Numbered from the stretch's first letter, positions 43,629 to 55,303 are shown. The stretch is DNA of 64,000 bases from Exophiala sp. HKRS030 (GCA_023897205.1 JAHWDD010000003.1:1057665-1121664), one strand, 5' to 3'. Program-made: numbers and translations. Notes: generated by a model from the letters alone, not told the origin.

Positions 43629-44279
43629 GCAACGGACAGGCAAGACCAACGGAATTTGAGATGGCAAAAGATCAAATGACATTCACAACTGTTTCGTGCA
43701 AAGGTTCTTGAATAGATTCTGTGGCAGAAAACCACGGCATATAAGAGCCCGCTTAGGACGAGATATACAAAGGCAACAATCTGAGTGTCCTTCTAGGAAA
43801 CAGAAGTGCCCTCTGTCCGCAACGTGGAGGGAAAGGGGCATAGCGACTGCCAAGAGGCGAGTACCTTGAGCGTTCACCACCTTTAGGTCGAGCTCATACC
43901 CCCTTTAAACCCCAGACTCTCAGCGAAGAGTTTCAGCTGAAAGTGAAAGGACGTATTCACTGATCCCGAACTGTGGTGCAGCTCAAATAATCTCGCGTGT
44001 TTAGACCGAGAAGAACAATCGGTCGCTCTGCACAAGACCGAAGTCAAAATATGCAATTCATAGATACGCCTGACATACAATAGGGAATTATTCTTGAGGG
44101 ATACTCAAGGTTTTGAAATAGCTTGATGTAGTGTGTGCTTTACCCAACTGTGGACATTGTCTGCAAGTAAAGATCGAGTATATAGGCATGAGAAGAATGC
44201 TGACAAATGTCTCTGTCCCCGAGGGGTCTTTGGTGAGGCTATCAAACCTCCTCGAGCGATCGCGATGCATTTTATGGAC
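43629..44279. other. intergenic, convergent 3' regions
   Basis: Between the 3' ends of bZIP A (+) and SDR B (-). No supported gene. Confidence 0.5.
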
Positions 44280-45381
44280 TCAAACAGCAGACCATGCCTT
44301 ATCTACCGGAACCACCGCCCCGTTGATCGCGGAGCTGAGATCGGAAGCTAAGAAGACGAGAACATTTGCAACTTCCTCAGGGCTGATGGGGCCAGTGGCA
44401 ATGGGGCCATCCTGACCGTTGAGAGCATCCGTGGACCGTGGGTTGAAATGGACATTCAAAACAGGTCTGTCGTCGACAGACAAGGGTTAGCATCAGACGA
44501 TTCTCAAGATGAGGAAGGGGAGGAGATTCTCGCATCCATACGGACCTCGAATTCTGGAAGGCTTCGACATCGATGCCCTCTGATATAGCATTGGTGATGT
44601 TGGTTCGTACCCCTTAACAATCAGTCATGAGCTTCGGGCTTGCAAATTGCGGTCGTGGACATTCCAACATACCTCCAGGGCAGATTGCATTGCACCGGAT
44701 TCCTTCTTGGTGGTAGCGCCAGGCCACGTTCTTGGTGGCACCAATCTGCTTCCCAGCAATTCCTTGTCAGCAAGAAGCTCGCTGCTGTGAAATTCTGCCT
44801 TTGTTTTCGGTATCTTGTGTCGTCGCTGGGAGAGTCACTTACTAGCCCGTGCTTACTGGCAGTATATGTCACACCGGCGACACCGCCACCCATGCCAGCC
44901 CTGCTCGAGACGTTGACTATGGACCCACTCTTCTGGGCTCGCATATAAGGTATCACGCCTCTCATGAGTTTGATAGGGCCCGTCAAGTCAACAGCAACCA
45001 CTCGGTCGTATTGTTCGTCGTCCAAGCTGTCGACCGAACCGAGGCTATCCGAGATACCGGCAACGTTCAAAAGTACGTCGATGCGGCCATTGAATGCCTT
45101 GGCGCACGCTTCCACTGTAGCAGAGATGTCTGCCTGCTTCGACACATCGCAAGACTGGAATGAGAAGTTTGGGAGTCCTAACAGCTCGGCGGGTGGCTTT
45201 TGGACGTCGCACCCGAACACTTGGGCCTTTGCGTCCAAACAGGCCTTTGTCGTGGCCAGGCCTATTCCACTAGAGCACCCAGTGATCAAAACGACCTTGA
45301 CATCATGTTAGAACGGCTTTTGTGAGATCTGCAAGTGACAAGGCGTGCCCGGGTAGAGGGACTGACCTTGCCGCTGAGCAT
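44280..45381 (-). CDS. short-chain dehydrogenase/reductase B (NAD-type)
   Basis: Five exons: a 15-bp first exon 45381-45367 (MLSGK), then 45295-44843, 44745-44673, 44612-44546 and 44466-44280; 264 aa. TGCSSGIG at 10-17, LNVAG at 81-85 in place of NNAG, Ser135, Tyr149 and Lys153 (YTASK), and a C-terminal [18 protein letters not shown] block with [10 protein letters not shown]. Asp35 after the second beta strand (FGCDVQ) points to NAD(H). The tiny first exon is supported because it supplies the start and the first strand (GKVVLITG) in phase. It is divergent from the SxxK hydrolase at 45978. Likely an alcohol/ketone interconverting enzyme of the cluster; substrate unknown. The donor of intron 4 (GTCCGT) is not a consensus one, so the 44546 boundary is the least certain. 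Confidence 0.85.
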
Positions 45382-45977
45382 CGCGATGAGAGTGTACTGT
45401 GTACTTTGTAAAAGTTTTCTGTCTGGAGGAGAGGAAGGTCAGCAATTGGTAAAAACCGGCGTGACTTTGGGCGATGTCGGGTTTGATGCAACGTGCTGAA
45501 CTGAGAGGTTAAGTATTATCAGAGTCGTGAACTACTGTGCCCAGTCTACCATGCATCATAGTAAAAGCCTCGATTGAGCCTCCGGCATTGTGGTCAGCTC
45601 TCGCGAACGTATGCCATTTGAAAGAAGTCAAATACCCACCGAGACGACCTTTCCCCAGATGACCTACCCTTGACAGGCGTGGAAGACCAAGGCAAGGATT
45701 TGTTCGGTTCTCGGGATCACCATATCCGGTCAAGTGGACCCACCATGGGGCATGGTCGGGTTGTGCAGGTAGTATGTAATTCAACGATTACGAACTTTTT
45801 CTCACGATCTGAGCGAGAACGAAGACCGAGGGTCTACAGACATTGGCAATTGCTTAGGAGGTGATGGCACTTTGCAGTAGAAAAACATCTGCTTCTAGTC
45901 GCCTACACAAGTGACCATTTTTCTTCACGTGAGTCAAGTGAGATCCCAGGAATAAATCTAGGGGAGCCAAGACGACT
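45382..45977. promoter_or_regulatory. bidirectional promoter, SDR B and SxxK hydrolase
   Basis: A 596-bp spacer between divergent genes. About 42 bp before the hydrolase ATG lies a composite CACGTGAGTCA (45926-45936), a G-box overlapping an AP-1-type TGAGTCA. Its closeness to the start codon is odd for an activator site; it could also lie in the 5' leader. Confidence 0.45.
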
Positions 45978-47479
45978 ATGGAGGACTTTGACCGGCTCTT
46001 GACCAACATTACCGACCCAAAACACTCCAGCTATGCAGTTCCGGCTGCTGTCTGCAGCGTGATCAACAAAGATGGTAAGTCATTGGGTTTTGTAGGCACC
46101 TGAAACAAGGTCTGTACTGACTCTCCGGGCTCACCAGGAGCAGTCATCTACTCTAGGTCGGCGGGTACCTCTGGCACAGATGTGCCTTTGAGCGAGGACT
46201 CGGTGTTTTGGCTGGCGTCCCAGACCAAAGTGATGACGACCATCGCCGCCATGCAGTGTGTTGAAAGAAACCTGATCGGGTTGGACGAAGATGTTGCTCG
46301 TGTTCTCCCGGACCTAGCTCTGCTCGGAATCCTGGACGGTCAAGATAGCTTTGGCCGGTGGAAGACTCGCAAGCGAACGAAGAAAATTACCGTCAGGTAC
46401 ATCAAAACATAGAAAACCTGATTATTTCAGTAGGATTTGGCTGATTATCTTCAAACCACCAGGCTCCTGCTTTCTCATCAAAGTGGCGTCTCGGTAGAGG
46501 GCATGTCCAGTTCCTTGACCGAGTGGGGCAAGCAGAACAATTTTTCTAACTACTCTCTCGATAACACCATGGTATGTCAAACCCTCTATAGGACAGAAGC
46601 GTTTTAGATAGGAGTGCTAATCGGAACCCAGATCGGCACCAGGGTGCTTCCACTGGTTGATGAACCTGGTGCACAGCTTCTCTATGGTGCTGGCATAGAC
46701 TGGGCAGGGATCCTGGTGAGTCAAACATTTGGGCAGGCTTGGTATAGCTGAGCCACTTAAGAAAAGTGACAAAGCTGATTCGTCTGCCAATTCCCAGGTC
46801 GAGCGCCTGAGTGGTCAACACTTGGAAGACTACATGAGTCAAAACATTTGGAAGCCTTTGGACATGACATCGACGACCTTCCATCCCGAACTGAATCCCG
46901 AAATCTATGCAAGGCTCGTCAAACCCTACGAAAGAAATGCGGAGGGTATCTTGAAGCCGAGGGAAACGCCGCTGGTCCCGATACCCAGTCCCACGTGCGT
47001 TGGAGGGCAAGGGGCATACTCAAGTCCAAAAGATTACACGAAGCTTTTCATGGCATTGTTGCGCGGCGGGCAGCCAATCTTGAAAAAGTCCACATTAGAT
47101 GAGATCTTCTCTCCCCAGCTTCTGAACAAAGAGTCCATCAAGACCTTCTTGGAGGGTCCGTTTGCCTTCATGCTAGGCTATAGTATTCCAGAAGGCGTCC
47201 ACACTGATCACGGACTGGCCGGACTGCTAGCAATGGCGGATCATCCTGAGGGCCGTCGAAAGGGAAGTCTGCAGTGGATTGGAATGCCGAATAATTTCTG
47301 GGTGAGTTGCCTTCACGGCTTGTCCTGCTTTTCTTCTCATGCTGATTCAAACCCAGTGGGTGGATCCTCACACCGGTATCGCTGGCGTGGTATTTTGCCA
47401 GTATTTTCCCCCTGGTGATCACGGAGCGGTGTCGATACATAAAGCACTTGAGAGAGCGGTATATCGTACATTCAAATAG
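45978..47479 (+). CDS. SxxK serine hydrolase/acyltransferase (class C beta-lactamase, LovD-like)
   Basis: Six exons: 45978-46074, 46138-46396, 46463-46571, 46632-46715, 46798-47301, 47357-47479; 391 aa. Beta-lactamase/penicillin-binding fold. The catalytic SxxK tetrad is SQTK at 60-63, and Tyr173 in LLYGAGIDWAG corresponds to the general base of the LovD group. The late GVVFCQYFPPGDH segment replaces the class C KTG region. Fungal relatives are esterases or acyl transferases (LovD in lovastatin synthesis); no secretion signal is seen, so the enzyme is likely intracellular. In this cluster it could hydrolyse the ester or lactone made by the Baeyer-Villiger enzyme. That link is inference. Confidence 0.88.
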
Positions 47480-47775
47480 ATTAGGCACCAACCGAGAGAA
47501 GTCCCAGAACAGAATTTGGGTTATTCTAGGACCTCACGAGTTACGGAGATTAAACATATCTTTAGGCCAACCTATGGAATAGATCACCAGGATCAAGTAC
47601 TCTGTTGAGTGTATGATACGTCTACCAGCTGATGAATTCTCCACCTGGTTCTTGCGTCTCAATAATTTGTGCAACCAGAGATTGACAATTGTAGATGCAC
47701 CTTTGAAGATCTGAAGCTCTATTTCCCCGCCAGCCTAATGTCCACGTTCACTGCGCTTCCGATCAAGCGTGATCT

Positions 47776-48270
47776 CTACTGAGATATCATATATTCCTTC
47801 GGCATGGTAGTGTTTCCTGTCGGGAAAAGCAGACCGACATCTCCCACCGGTGGAGCAGGGATGACGAATTTGCGAAACTTGATCCTCCAACACTCCTTGC
47901 CGTCGAAGACGCCTTTGACAAATTCGTCAGTGGCAATGGCCGTGGCGACACAGCACTGGCCCTCCCTGTCGCCGGTTCCCCAGTGGTAAGCGACTGTGTA
48001 TGCCTCAGAGCGGGCGGTGGTGTCGCTGGTGAACTCGATATAGTGGGTCGTGATGTTGTGCAGCGTTTTCAAATCCTTGAGCAAAGCCCCCATTTGTTCT
48101 CCTAGGTCCTTGAGATTCTCGAACCTCGCCAGAGGAGGGCTGGGGTAGTCGCAGATTGCGTCTGGCGTAAAGACCAGTCTCATGCGATCCCAGTCTCTTG
48201 TATCCTGACATCGACAGTACAGCGAGACGACATTCTGGATTTGTTCGCGGTCTGACATTACTGGAGCCAT
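47776..48270 (-). CDS. SnoaL-like (NTF2-fold) protein
   Basis: Intron-free, 164 aa. A small alpha+beta barrel protein: the opening helix QIQNVVSLYCRCQDTRDWDRM, the strand LVFTPDAICDY, then HNITTHYIEF and a final strand WRIKFRKFVIP. This pattern matches the SnoaL-like family, which includes hydratases, dehydratases and cyclases related to scytalone dehydratase; candidate acid/base residues are the Asp near 27-29, Asp41 and the His pair near 71-75, but a specific mechanism cannot be read from sequence. It is divergent from the AtuA-like gene. Possible role: a dehydration or hydration step in the pathway. Confidence 0.82.
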   Translation of the reverse strand: MAPVMSDREQIQNVVSLYCRCQDTRDWDRMRLVFTPDAICDYPSPPLARFENLKDLGEQMGALLKDLKTLHNITTHYIEFTSDTTARSEAYTVAYHWGTGDREGQCCVATAIATDEFVKGVFDGKECWRIKFRKFVIPAPPVGDVGLLFPTGNTTMPKEYMISQ

Positions 48271-49080
48271 TTTGTAGTTGCTTTTTCGAGGTCACGGTCG
48301 ACGTTGGGATTTCTGCGAATGCTCACTAGAGAAGTTGAAACAAGGATAGACTTCTAGAAGTCTCTCACTCAGCACAAGAACGAGCGGACCGGAAGAATTT
48401 TGTGGCCCCTGCACAGGAGAAATGCATAACTAAAGTTCGACTCGAAATCATCCGATACTCGGCATTCAGCGGATTGGTGGGCACCCTTTGGTCCACTGTA
48501 CAGTAAGTGCTCGATTACAATGTCCGATGCGCCATGCTCCCCATGGAGAAGGGTAGGTCTAGCGTGTTTAGTCCCACAAGCGTACTGTAGGGGTTTCTCA
48601 CTAGTCGATGCGTATCCCCTTAATCAGCCATCACTTACATCGAGCGAGGTTACCATTGCCACCATGCTCGCTGGCCCTCTTGATGAGAATTCGCCTGGGA
48701 AGTGATGTACCGACAGTCAGCGTTGCCGCTGGCAAAGCTTAGTCCTCTTCAAAACCGAGATTGCTGCTCTGAGCTGATCATGAACTCTCGGGGGGAGCTT
48801 TTGACACTTTCCCTCCAGTTTCCAGCTCATCTTCGCCAGAGACTAGAAGTCTCTTTCATTTCTTCGCGAAGACCAATTTGGCTCGTTCCAGGGTCTGGAC
48901 AGGACATCGCACCGTGTACCGCTCGCCTATGCTGATTTCAACGTAGAGACGCACAAGATCGTCTTCTGGTAATCGTTTGGTAAGGTATCTGAAATTCAAG
49001 GTTTTACAGCGACTTTGGGTCTCTACTTTGACCCACCATAGACTTGAACCATTGACCCCTTGCCGAACTTCGTGACAGAG
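48271..49080. other. bidirectional upstream region, SnoaL-like and AtuA-like genes
   Basis: 810 bp between divergent genes. No gene, and no CACGTG or TGASTCA site noticed here, unlike in the two promoters further left. Confidence 0.5.
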
Positions 49081-51114
49081 ATGGCGAGACCCGTGCGCAT
49101 CGCAGGTATGTACTGTCTAACTCTACCACGGTGATATTGCTGACGATCAAGGCGCCTCGGGCTCAGCGTCTGACAGGAGACATGCAATGGCAGCATTTGC
49201 GAAGAACCACCCGAATGATCCGATCGACATTATCATTGCCGATTACATGTCCGAGGGCAATATGGTGGTCGCGGCTGCGCGCAAAGCAGATCAGGCTGCT
49301 GTATCGGCCGGAGACGAAGGCAACCCCTTGACATTGACGGGTCCCGCGTTCGAAGCCAGCTTTCTTGAAGCCTTGGAACCAGCTTTACCGGACCTGGCTC
49401 GGCACGGCATCAAGGTTGCAGTCAACGCTGGTGCGAGCGATACCAAAGGTCTCTACGATAGAGTGTGTACCATGATCGCAGACGTAGGTCTCAGAATTCC
49501 CGTGGCCTGGGTCTCGGGAGACGAAGTATTTCCTATCATTCAAGAACAGCAGCGAAATGGCAAAGACTTCAAGAGCATCTACAACGGGGAAGTGCTGAGT
49601 GAGTGGGATTTCGAGCCCTTTTACGCTCAGGCCTATTTGGGCGGCATGGGTGTGGCGGAAGCTTTTCAACAAGGAGCGCAGATTGTGTTGTGTGGAAGGG
49701 TCGCCGATGCATCTCCCGTCATTGGGGCTGCTACGTTCTACCACAAATGGGATCGGACCCAGTTTGACCAGCTCGCGAACGCATTTCTCGCGGGGCACCT
49801 GATCGAGTGTAGCAACTACGTCTGTGGAGGGAACTTTTCTGGGTTCCGTGAGCTGGGATTGGATAGGTTGGAAGATGTAGGCTTCCCGATTGCAGAGATT
49901 TCGAGAGATGGATCGGTGATATTGACCAAGCAAAAGCATTCTGGAGGTAATGTCTGCCAATTTCCGCTGCTGAGATGAACCATGAGCCCTTGTTTTGCCA
50001 ATGTCATGAGTTCAGAGTCCGCTTTCTGACCCCAACGTGCTTACTGTGGACTATCTTAGGGGCGGTAACTGTGGACACATGCTCTGCACAATTGGTCTAC
50101 GAGATTCAAGGCCCATGGTACTTTAATTCAGACGTCACCGCAGTCCTTGATGGGGTGTGGTTCGAGCAGGTCGGACGAGACAAGGTCGCCTTACGTGGTG
50201 TTCGCTCCTTGCCACCTCCACCAACGACGAAAGTTGGTATCACGTCACGAGGTGGATATCAGGCCGAGGGCTTTTACTTTGTCACCGGCCTGCATGTCGA
50301 GGACAAAGTACGTCTGTTAGAAGCCCAGATCCGCAAACTCGTTGCCCCTCATTCCTCAAAATGGACCCAGTTCTCGTTCAAAACATTCGGTGCGCCGGTG
50401 GCGAACGCAGACAGCCAGAGCGCCGCCACGGTCTTGGTGCGTATTTTTGCACAGGCAAGGGCCGCTGAAGATCTCGAGCCAGCCAAATTTCTCCGTCCCA
50501 TCGTCGACAACATTATGCAAGGCTACCCCGGCGCTACCTTCCACCTAGATCTTCGCATGGGTATGCCCAAACCGTTTTACGAGTACTTTGTTACGTTGAT
50601 GCCTCAGGCCGACATCCAACATGTGGTCCACTTTGACGGCCGCAAGACCTCGATCCCTCTTCCGCCCGTGACCAAGTCTTTCCCGGAACGACAGCCCAGT
50701 ACGGCCGGTACGGAGATTCAGGGAGCCCCGGTGAAGGATTTTGGTCCCACCGAGATACGACCTCTGGGGTCCATCGTTCACGGGCGCTCGGGAGACAAGG
50801 CTTCCGACGCCAATTGTGGCTTCTGGGTACGGCACGACGACGAGTACGAGTGGCTAAAGCAGACCTTGACCGTCCCGGTGATTAAACAGTTGCTTGGAAA
50901 GGAGTATCGCGACAAGAGCAAGGACCGGCCTGTGCTAGTCGAGAGGTTTGACTTGCCGAAGCTGCGTGGAGTCCACTTTCTGTTTCGAAATCTTCAAGGA
51001 GGCGGAGTGATGAGTGCGACCACAGTGGACTTTCTGGGCAAGAATGTAGCGGAGTACCTGCGAGCTCGTTACGTTCAGGTACCGATACAATTCCTAGAGC
51101 GTGGGACTCTGTAA
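49081..51114 (+). CDS. AtuA-like (DUF1446) acyclic terpene utilisation family protein
   Basis: Three exons, 49081-49105, 49152-49946 and 50060-51114, give 624 aa; the first exon codes only MARPVRIA. The protein begins with the DUF1446 N-terminus (IAGASGSASDRRHAM), followed by DIIIADYMSEGNM, VAVNAGASDT, and the block with CGRVADASPVIGAA and ECSNYVCGGN. The second half (PLGSIVHGRSGDKASDANCGFWVR and MSATTVDFLGKNVAEYL) is the AtuA-like C-terminal domain, so the two-domain length is complete. In Pseudomonas AtuA belongs to the acyclic terpene (citronellol/geraniol) degradation operon, but its reaction is not clearly defined. The presence of this family in a fungal cluster suggests branched-chain or isoprenoid acyl compounds; this is inference. 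Confidence 0.88.
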
Positions 51115-51322
51115 TTGGGACCAGTGAGTGAAGGTACAGAGAGGAATGGACTAAAAGTTTACATAGAAGAGCAAGAGGACCAAGGTTGGCATCATATTAC
51201 AATAGACCTTTCAGCATCAGAGTTCTAGAGGTGAATGTAAGTTCCTGACCAGTTGACTACGCTATATCATATCCATAGAGCCCTATCCTTAGTCTCAACT
51301 CGGACTCTGATCAAAGCCACGT

Positions 51323-53181
51323 CTAGCTCTGTAACGTGCCCAAGACCTGCCGGTAGATACCAAGCATAGCCCCGCAAGTCAAATTGTCGACGCAGGGCGA
51401 AGGCATGTAACAATCCTGCCTGTAGCTCTTCCCGCGCGCTACCACTGCTTCGTACCCATCCCACGTGAGTTCCGGATACTTTTCGAAAAAGGCAGGGTCC
51501 CATTTCCATGTCCGCGGCGAATCGTACATCTTGAGGTGATAGTAGGCCTTGAGGGCCAGCTTGGGTGACTGTAGGAGAGCGGCCAATGGAACAGGTGTCC
51601 AGCCGTTATCGTCGGACACCAATCCGCTCAGACGAAAAACGTCTGCCGGGTTGGGTTTCTCTGAGAGAATACTTCTGAGAATTCGCGAGATTTCCGTCAT
51701 ACCGGAACTCTGGACGCCGAGGGCGTGTGCTACCAGCTCCGGCGCTGTCGAGATGGTGTCGAAGATCTTCCACACGCCCAGGAATCCTGGGCCTGGTTCG
51801 GCATCAGTCAGGATCTGCGACATGTCTGGCACCTCTACTACCGTGTGGTACAGTGTGTCGATCCAGATTTGGTCGAGGTGCCTCGAATTGTCGTAAAGAC
51901 GGATCAGTTTTTCTCGCAGCGGAGCATGGGGGAACCAGCCGATCACGGCACAGTGAGGAGTCTCCATTTCGTAAGCTGAGGGCATATATTCGGGCAGTAG
52001 TCGGTTGTAGGTGACGAGATTGGGAGACATCCTCCATGCCAAAATCCGATCCGCGGTTTGAGCCAGGTATGAGTTGAGCCACATAATTGAGGTTCCGGGC
52101 CACAGGTAATTGACGAAGACGGACAGGAATGCTATGGAGGCTTCGGAGACCCTGGAAATGTTAAGTCAACAAAATGATACACGACGATAGCAAGAGCAGC
52201 GCCAGTCTTACTTGCTGAATGTCAATGCCTTTCCCCTGCTCACATCCAATTGTTGTCGCAAGACACATTCCATTGATTCCATGTGTTCCGCAAATCTTGA
52301 AGCCCACGGCAGATTGGCGGACGGGGGACTGGCATTGGGGGAATTGGCGCGGGATGGACGAAGGCCCTCAGACAGGAGCTTTGGGAGCATGGGTGAAAGA
52401 CTGAAATTGATGGGCGAACATAGGGCAGCAAAACTGGCATGCTGTTGACTCCCGGCCAAAGCTGACCAAGGAAATGGAGAGTTAAAGAGGTCAGGGGTAA
52501 GTTCTGATAATGGGTTGGTGTCGCAATTGATAGCAGGAGGACAGACAAGCGACGCGTCATTGTTGGGCATAGATTGAGACTGGCCCAAGTCACCGCTCCA
52601 TGAAAAGGACTGATTGTCCACAACAACCTCTTCCGACAGCGGCGGGGGCGGCTCTATGGCTGGCTCTTCATACTGCACGACAGCGTCCGTGGGAACAATT
52701 GGGCCCGTCCATTCTATCATATCATCCCCAGCAGTGCTGTCGGCAGCGACGAGTTTTCCGGGCTCTGGGTTGTAGCTGGCATCCTGGGTTCCGTCTTGCG
52801 TTTCTTCTGGCGACCCAGAGGTGTTGATTTCGAGGACCTCGGCTATCTCAGCCGCGAGGCGATTCAGCGCATTCGACGTGCTGGTCATGCGGTTTCGGAT
52901 GTCCAGCAGCTTTGATCGCAGTCGCCTGTTCTCCGAGGACAGGAGAGTGTATCGACCGCCGTCTTGAGCCGAGAGGTTCATGATATGTTGCTCTAGCTCC
53001 TTGACATAGTTGTGTTGTCGCTCACGGAATGATTTCTGAGACAGCCGATTGCGAAACTTCCTGCAAACCAACCCATAAGCCTGGTACAGGGAAACACCAG
53101 GACAAATTATACGGGATCAAATCCATACCTACGCTCGTCAGCTTGCGGACGCATCGTCGAGGATGCCTTTCTGGTAGCCAT
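51323..53181 (-). CDS. bZIP transcription factor B with DUF3425-like C-terminus
   Basis: Three exons, 53181-53129, 53060-52212 and 52151-51323, give 576 aa. The basic region is near the N-terminus (KFRNRLSQKSFRERQ at about 19-33; N-x7-R intact), followed by a zipper-like helix (HNYVKELEQHIMNL ... SENRRLRSKL). A long Pro/Ser/acidic middle follows, then a globular C-terminal half starting near residue 300 with WLNSYLAQTADRILAWR and LLPEYMPSAYEMETPHCAVIGW. The latter is typical of fungal bZIP proteins with DUF3425, many of which regulate neighbouring metabolic clusters. The splice sites and phases are clean. Likely the main pathway regulator, as its domain architecture is the usual one. Confidence 0.88.
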
Positions 53182-53949
53182 ATTCTGTGTGTGGCCTGAT
53201 GTTTAGGTGGTCTTTACGTGGCATGCGAGAGGTCAGACGTGAGGATTCATGTAGATAAGCTGACCGTCAATAAAAACCTGGGGAGGAAGATCGGAGAAAC
53301 GTGGGCAAACCCGGGGCTCCCGCGTACGCAGGGAAGCGAGTGACCAGTCTACCAATATTTGTGGGGGTTCGGGCGGCATCAACTCGCTTCTCAGTTCTAC
53401 ACTTGGCGCCTCAGCGGGGGATGGACATCCAAATTGTCCAAACTCTCGGCCTCAACAGGGTAAGCCATCGTGTTCAGGTGGCCTCGGGATTGGATTTTAG
53501 CTCGTGAGCACTGATATGGTGATGGAGCGAAAACTTTCAACCTCTGCCGGGAACAGAGTGAGCCGAAACTGGGGAAAGCCATTGTCATCGAACGATTATT
53601 AACAGTGCTTGGAGTTTAGCCAAGGGGAAACGCCCCCTATCATCCGGGGAGCCTGGTGTGGGGTCCTGACCTTCTGTGGAGTCTGCGCCTTCGGGGAGCC
53701 AATCAAGATTGTGCGGTTAACCAGCCTTTCTCCGCTGCTGATTTCATTAATTGGACATGAAGTGACTCGGATCATAGCATTCCACCAGAACAGAAGATCT
53801 GAACGAAATGTACCAATTTCTTGATAGAGCATTCGCGATTAGGTCTTAGCAAAGTAATACAGATGTGATCAGATGAATGTTTTTTTCGATCTTTTCCTTC
53901 AAGCTGCTCGATGAAACTATCGTCCTCACTATTCTAGACTCGGTGTCTT
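53182..53949. other. intergenic, promoter of bZIP B
   Basis: 768 bp holding the bZIP B promoter and the 3' region of SDR C. No supported gene. An ACGTGGCA element lies about 35 bp before the bZIP B start. Confidence 0.5.
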
Positions 53950-54720
53950 CTAGAACATCTCGCCACCGTTGACTGGGAGGGCTTGCCCTGTTATAAATGA
54001 AGCAGCATCGCTCAACAGGAAGACGATGGCTTCCGCTTGCTCCTCTGGCTCGCCGAATCTGTTCTGTGGATTTACTGGCTTCGACCGGGACGCTTCTCCG
54101 CGTACACCTTTGTCCTCGACCTGGGCCATCGCCATGGGGGTTTTGGTCCCCCCTGGTGCTACCAGGTTTACCCTGACCCCAGCATCCACGAAATCGAGTG
54201 CCCAGGACCGTGTCAATCCCAGCACGGCATGTTTGCTGGCCACGTAGGCGGTCAGGGTCGAGAAACCTTTCAAAGATGCGGTAGATCCAATATTGACCAC
54301 GCTCGTGTTCAACTTTGGGAGGCCCTCCTTCTGCCGTCGGAGGGCCTCCTGGAAGAATTCGGTGCAAGTATTCCAGGTTCCGATCACGTTGACATTGAGG
54401 ACGGCTTTGAACGTGTCGTCGGGTTCGATCACGCTGGACGACACAGGACAAATGCCGGCACTGTTCACCAGGCCGTAAATCTCCGGAGTGACCTGGAGAA
54501 TTGATTTAAACAGAGCTATGACTTGCTCTCGCGAGCTGACATCGACCCCAGGATAAGTGTAAACTGACTTGTCCGAGACCAAGTGTGCCGGAGGGGATTT
54601 GGACAGATCAATGGCGTGGACTATTGCGCCTTCGCTACGCAACTTGTTGACGGTGGCGAGTCCGATACCAGAGAACCCGCCGGTGACAAGATAGGCTTTG
54701 TTGGCCAAAGAGCTGGGCAT
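53950..54720 (-). CDS. short-chain dehydrogenase/reductase C (NAD-type)
   Basis: Intron-free, 256 aa from the Met at 54720 (MPSSLANKAYLVTGG). The frame remains open upstream to 54915, but the SDR fold starts at 54720 and the extra part is not conserved. Motifs: TGGFSGIG at 13-20, NSAG at 86-89, Ser146, Tyr159 and Lys163 (YVASK), VNLVAPGGTKTPM after the active site and ITGQALPVNGGEMF at the end. Asp38 after the second strand (HAIDLS) suggests NAD(H). Unlike SDR A and B it has no introns, so the three SDRs are not recent tandem copies. It is divergent from the P450. Confidence 0.9.
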   Translation of the reverse strand: MPSSLANKAYLVTGGFSGIGLATVNKLRSEGAIVHAIDLSKSPPAHLVSDKSVYTYPGVDVSSREQVIALFKSILQVTPEIYGLVNSAGICPVSSSVIEPDDTFKAVLNVNVIGTWNTCTEFFQEALRRQKEGLPKLNTSVVNIGSTASLKGFSTLTAYVASKHAVLGLTRSWALDFVDAGVRVNLVAPGGTKTPMAMAQVEDKGVRGEASRSKPVNPQNRFGEPEEQAEAIVFLLSDAASFITGQALPVNGGEMF

Positions 54721-55303
54721 GGTGCAAGTGTTGTAGTTTGCTTGGAGGGACTCGGAGGTAGTGAGTAGTTCGAGATCGGCTTGCGTATTGAGAAATCCCG
54801 TGGCTTTGGACGCGAGGGATTTATATTCTAGTGTCCTGGTTTTGACCTTCCGTCCTCCTCGCGCACAATATACACAAATACTACTATCGTCGAGTTTCGA
54901 TGAATAATTGAGCATTTACAATATTCTAAGAAGTGTCTGGGGTTGCCCGCACCGAGGTTGCTTGCCCATTCAAATCTGTGGAGCAATATATGACCATCCG
55001 CTGGATAATCGATCGTACAGTAATCGTAAGCACTGGGAGATCCTCGACCCTGAACATGGCAAGTGTCGTATTTTACACCTGCTGTGGACCACATGTTATT
55101 CAGAGTACCTAGCCTGCCAGTGGTAGAAATATTGCAGAATTATGGCGCGCTGCCGCCTGATTTTCTGCTAAGATATTGTTTCTGGCTGAAGGACACCATT
55201 TCCAAAGCCCTTTGACTCTCCCAAAGCAGTTGAGGTATCGCTTGCTTCCTCGCCTATAACGTCTCAAATCTACTCTTCGACCTCCACGTCCAAGTTGTTG
55301 AAC
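54721..55303. promoter_or_regulatory. bidirectional upstream region, SDR C and P450
   Basis: 583 bp between two divergent starts. No CACGTG or TGASTCA match was noticed. No gene is seen. Confidence 0.4.
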
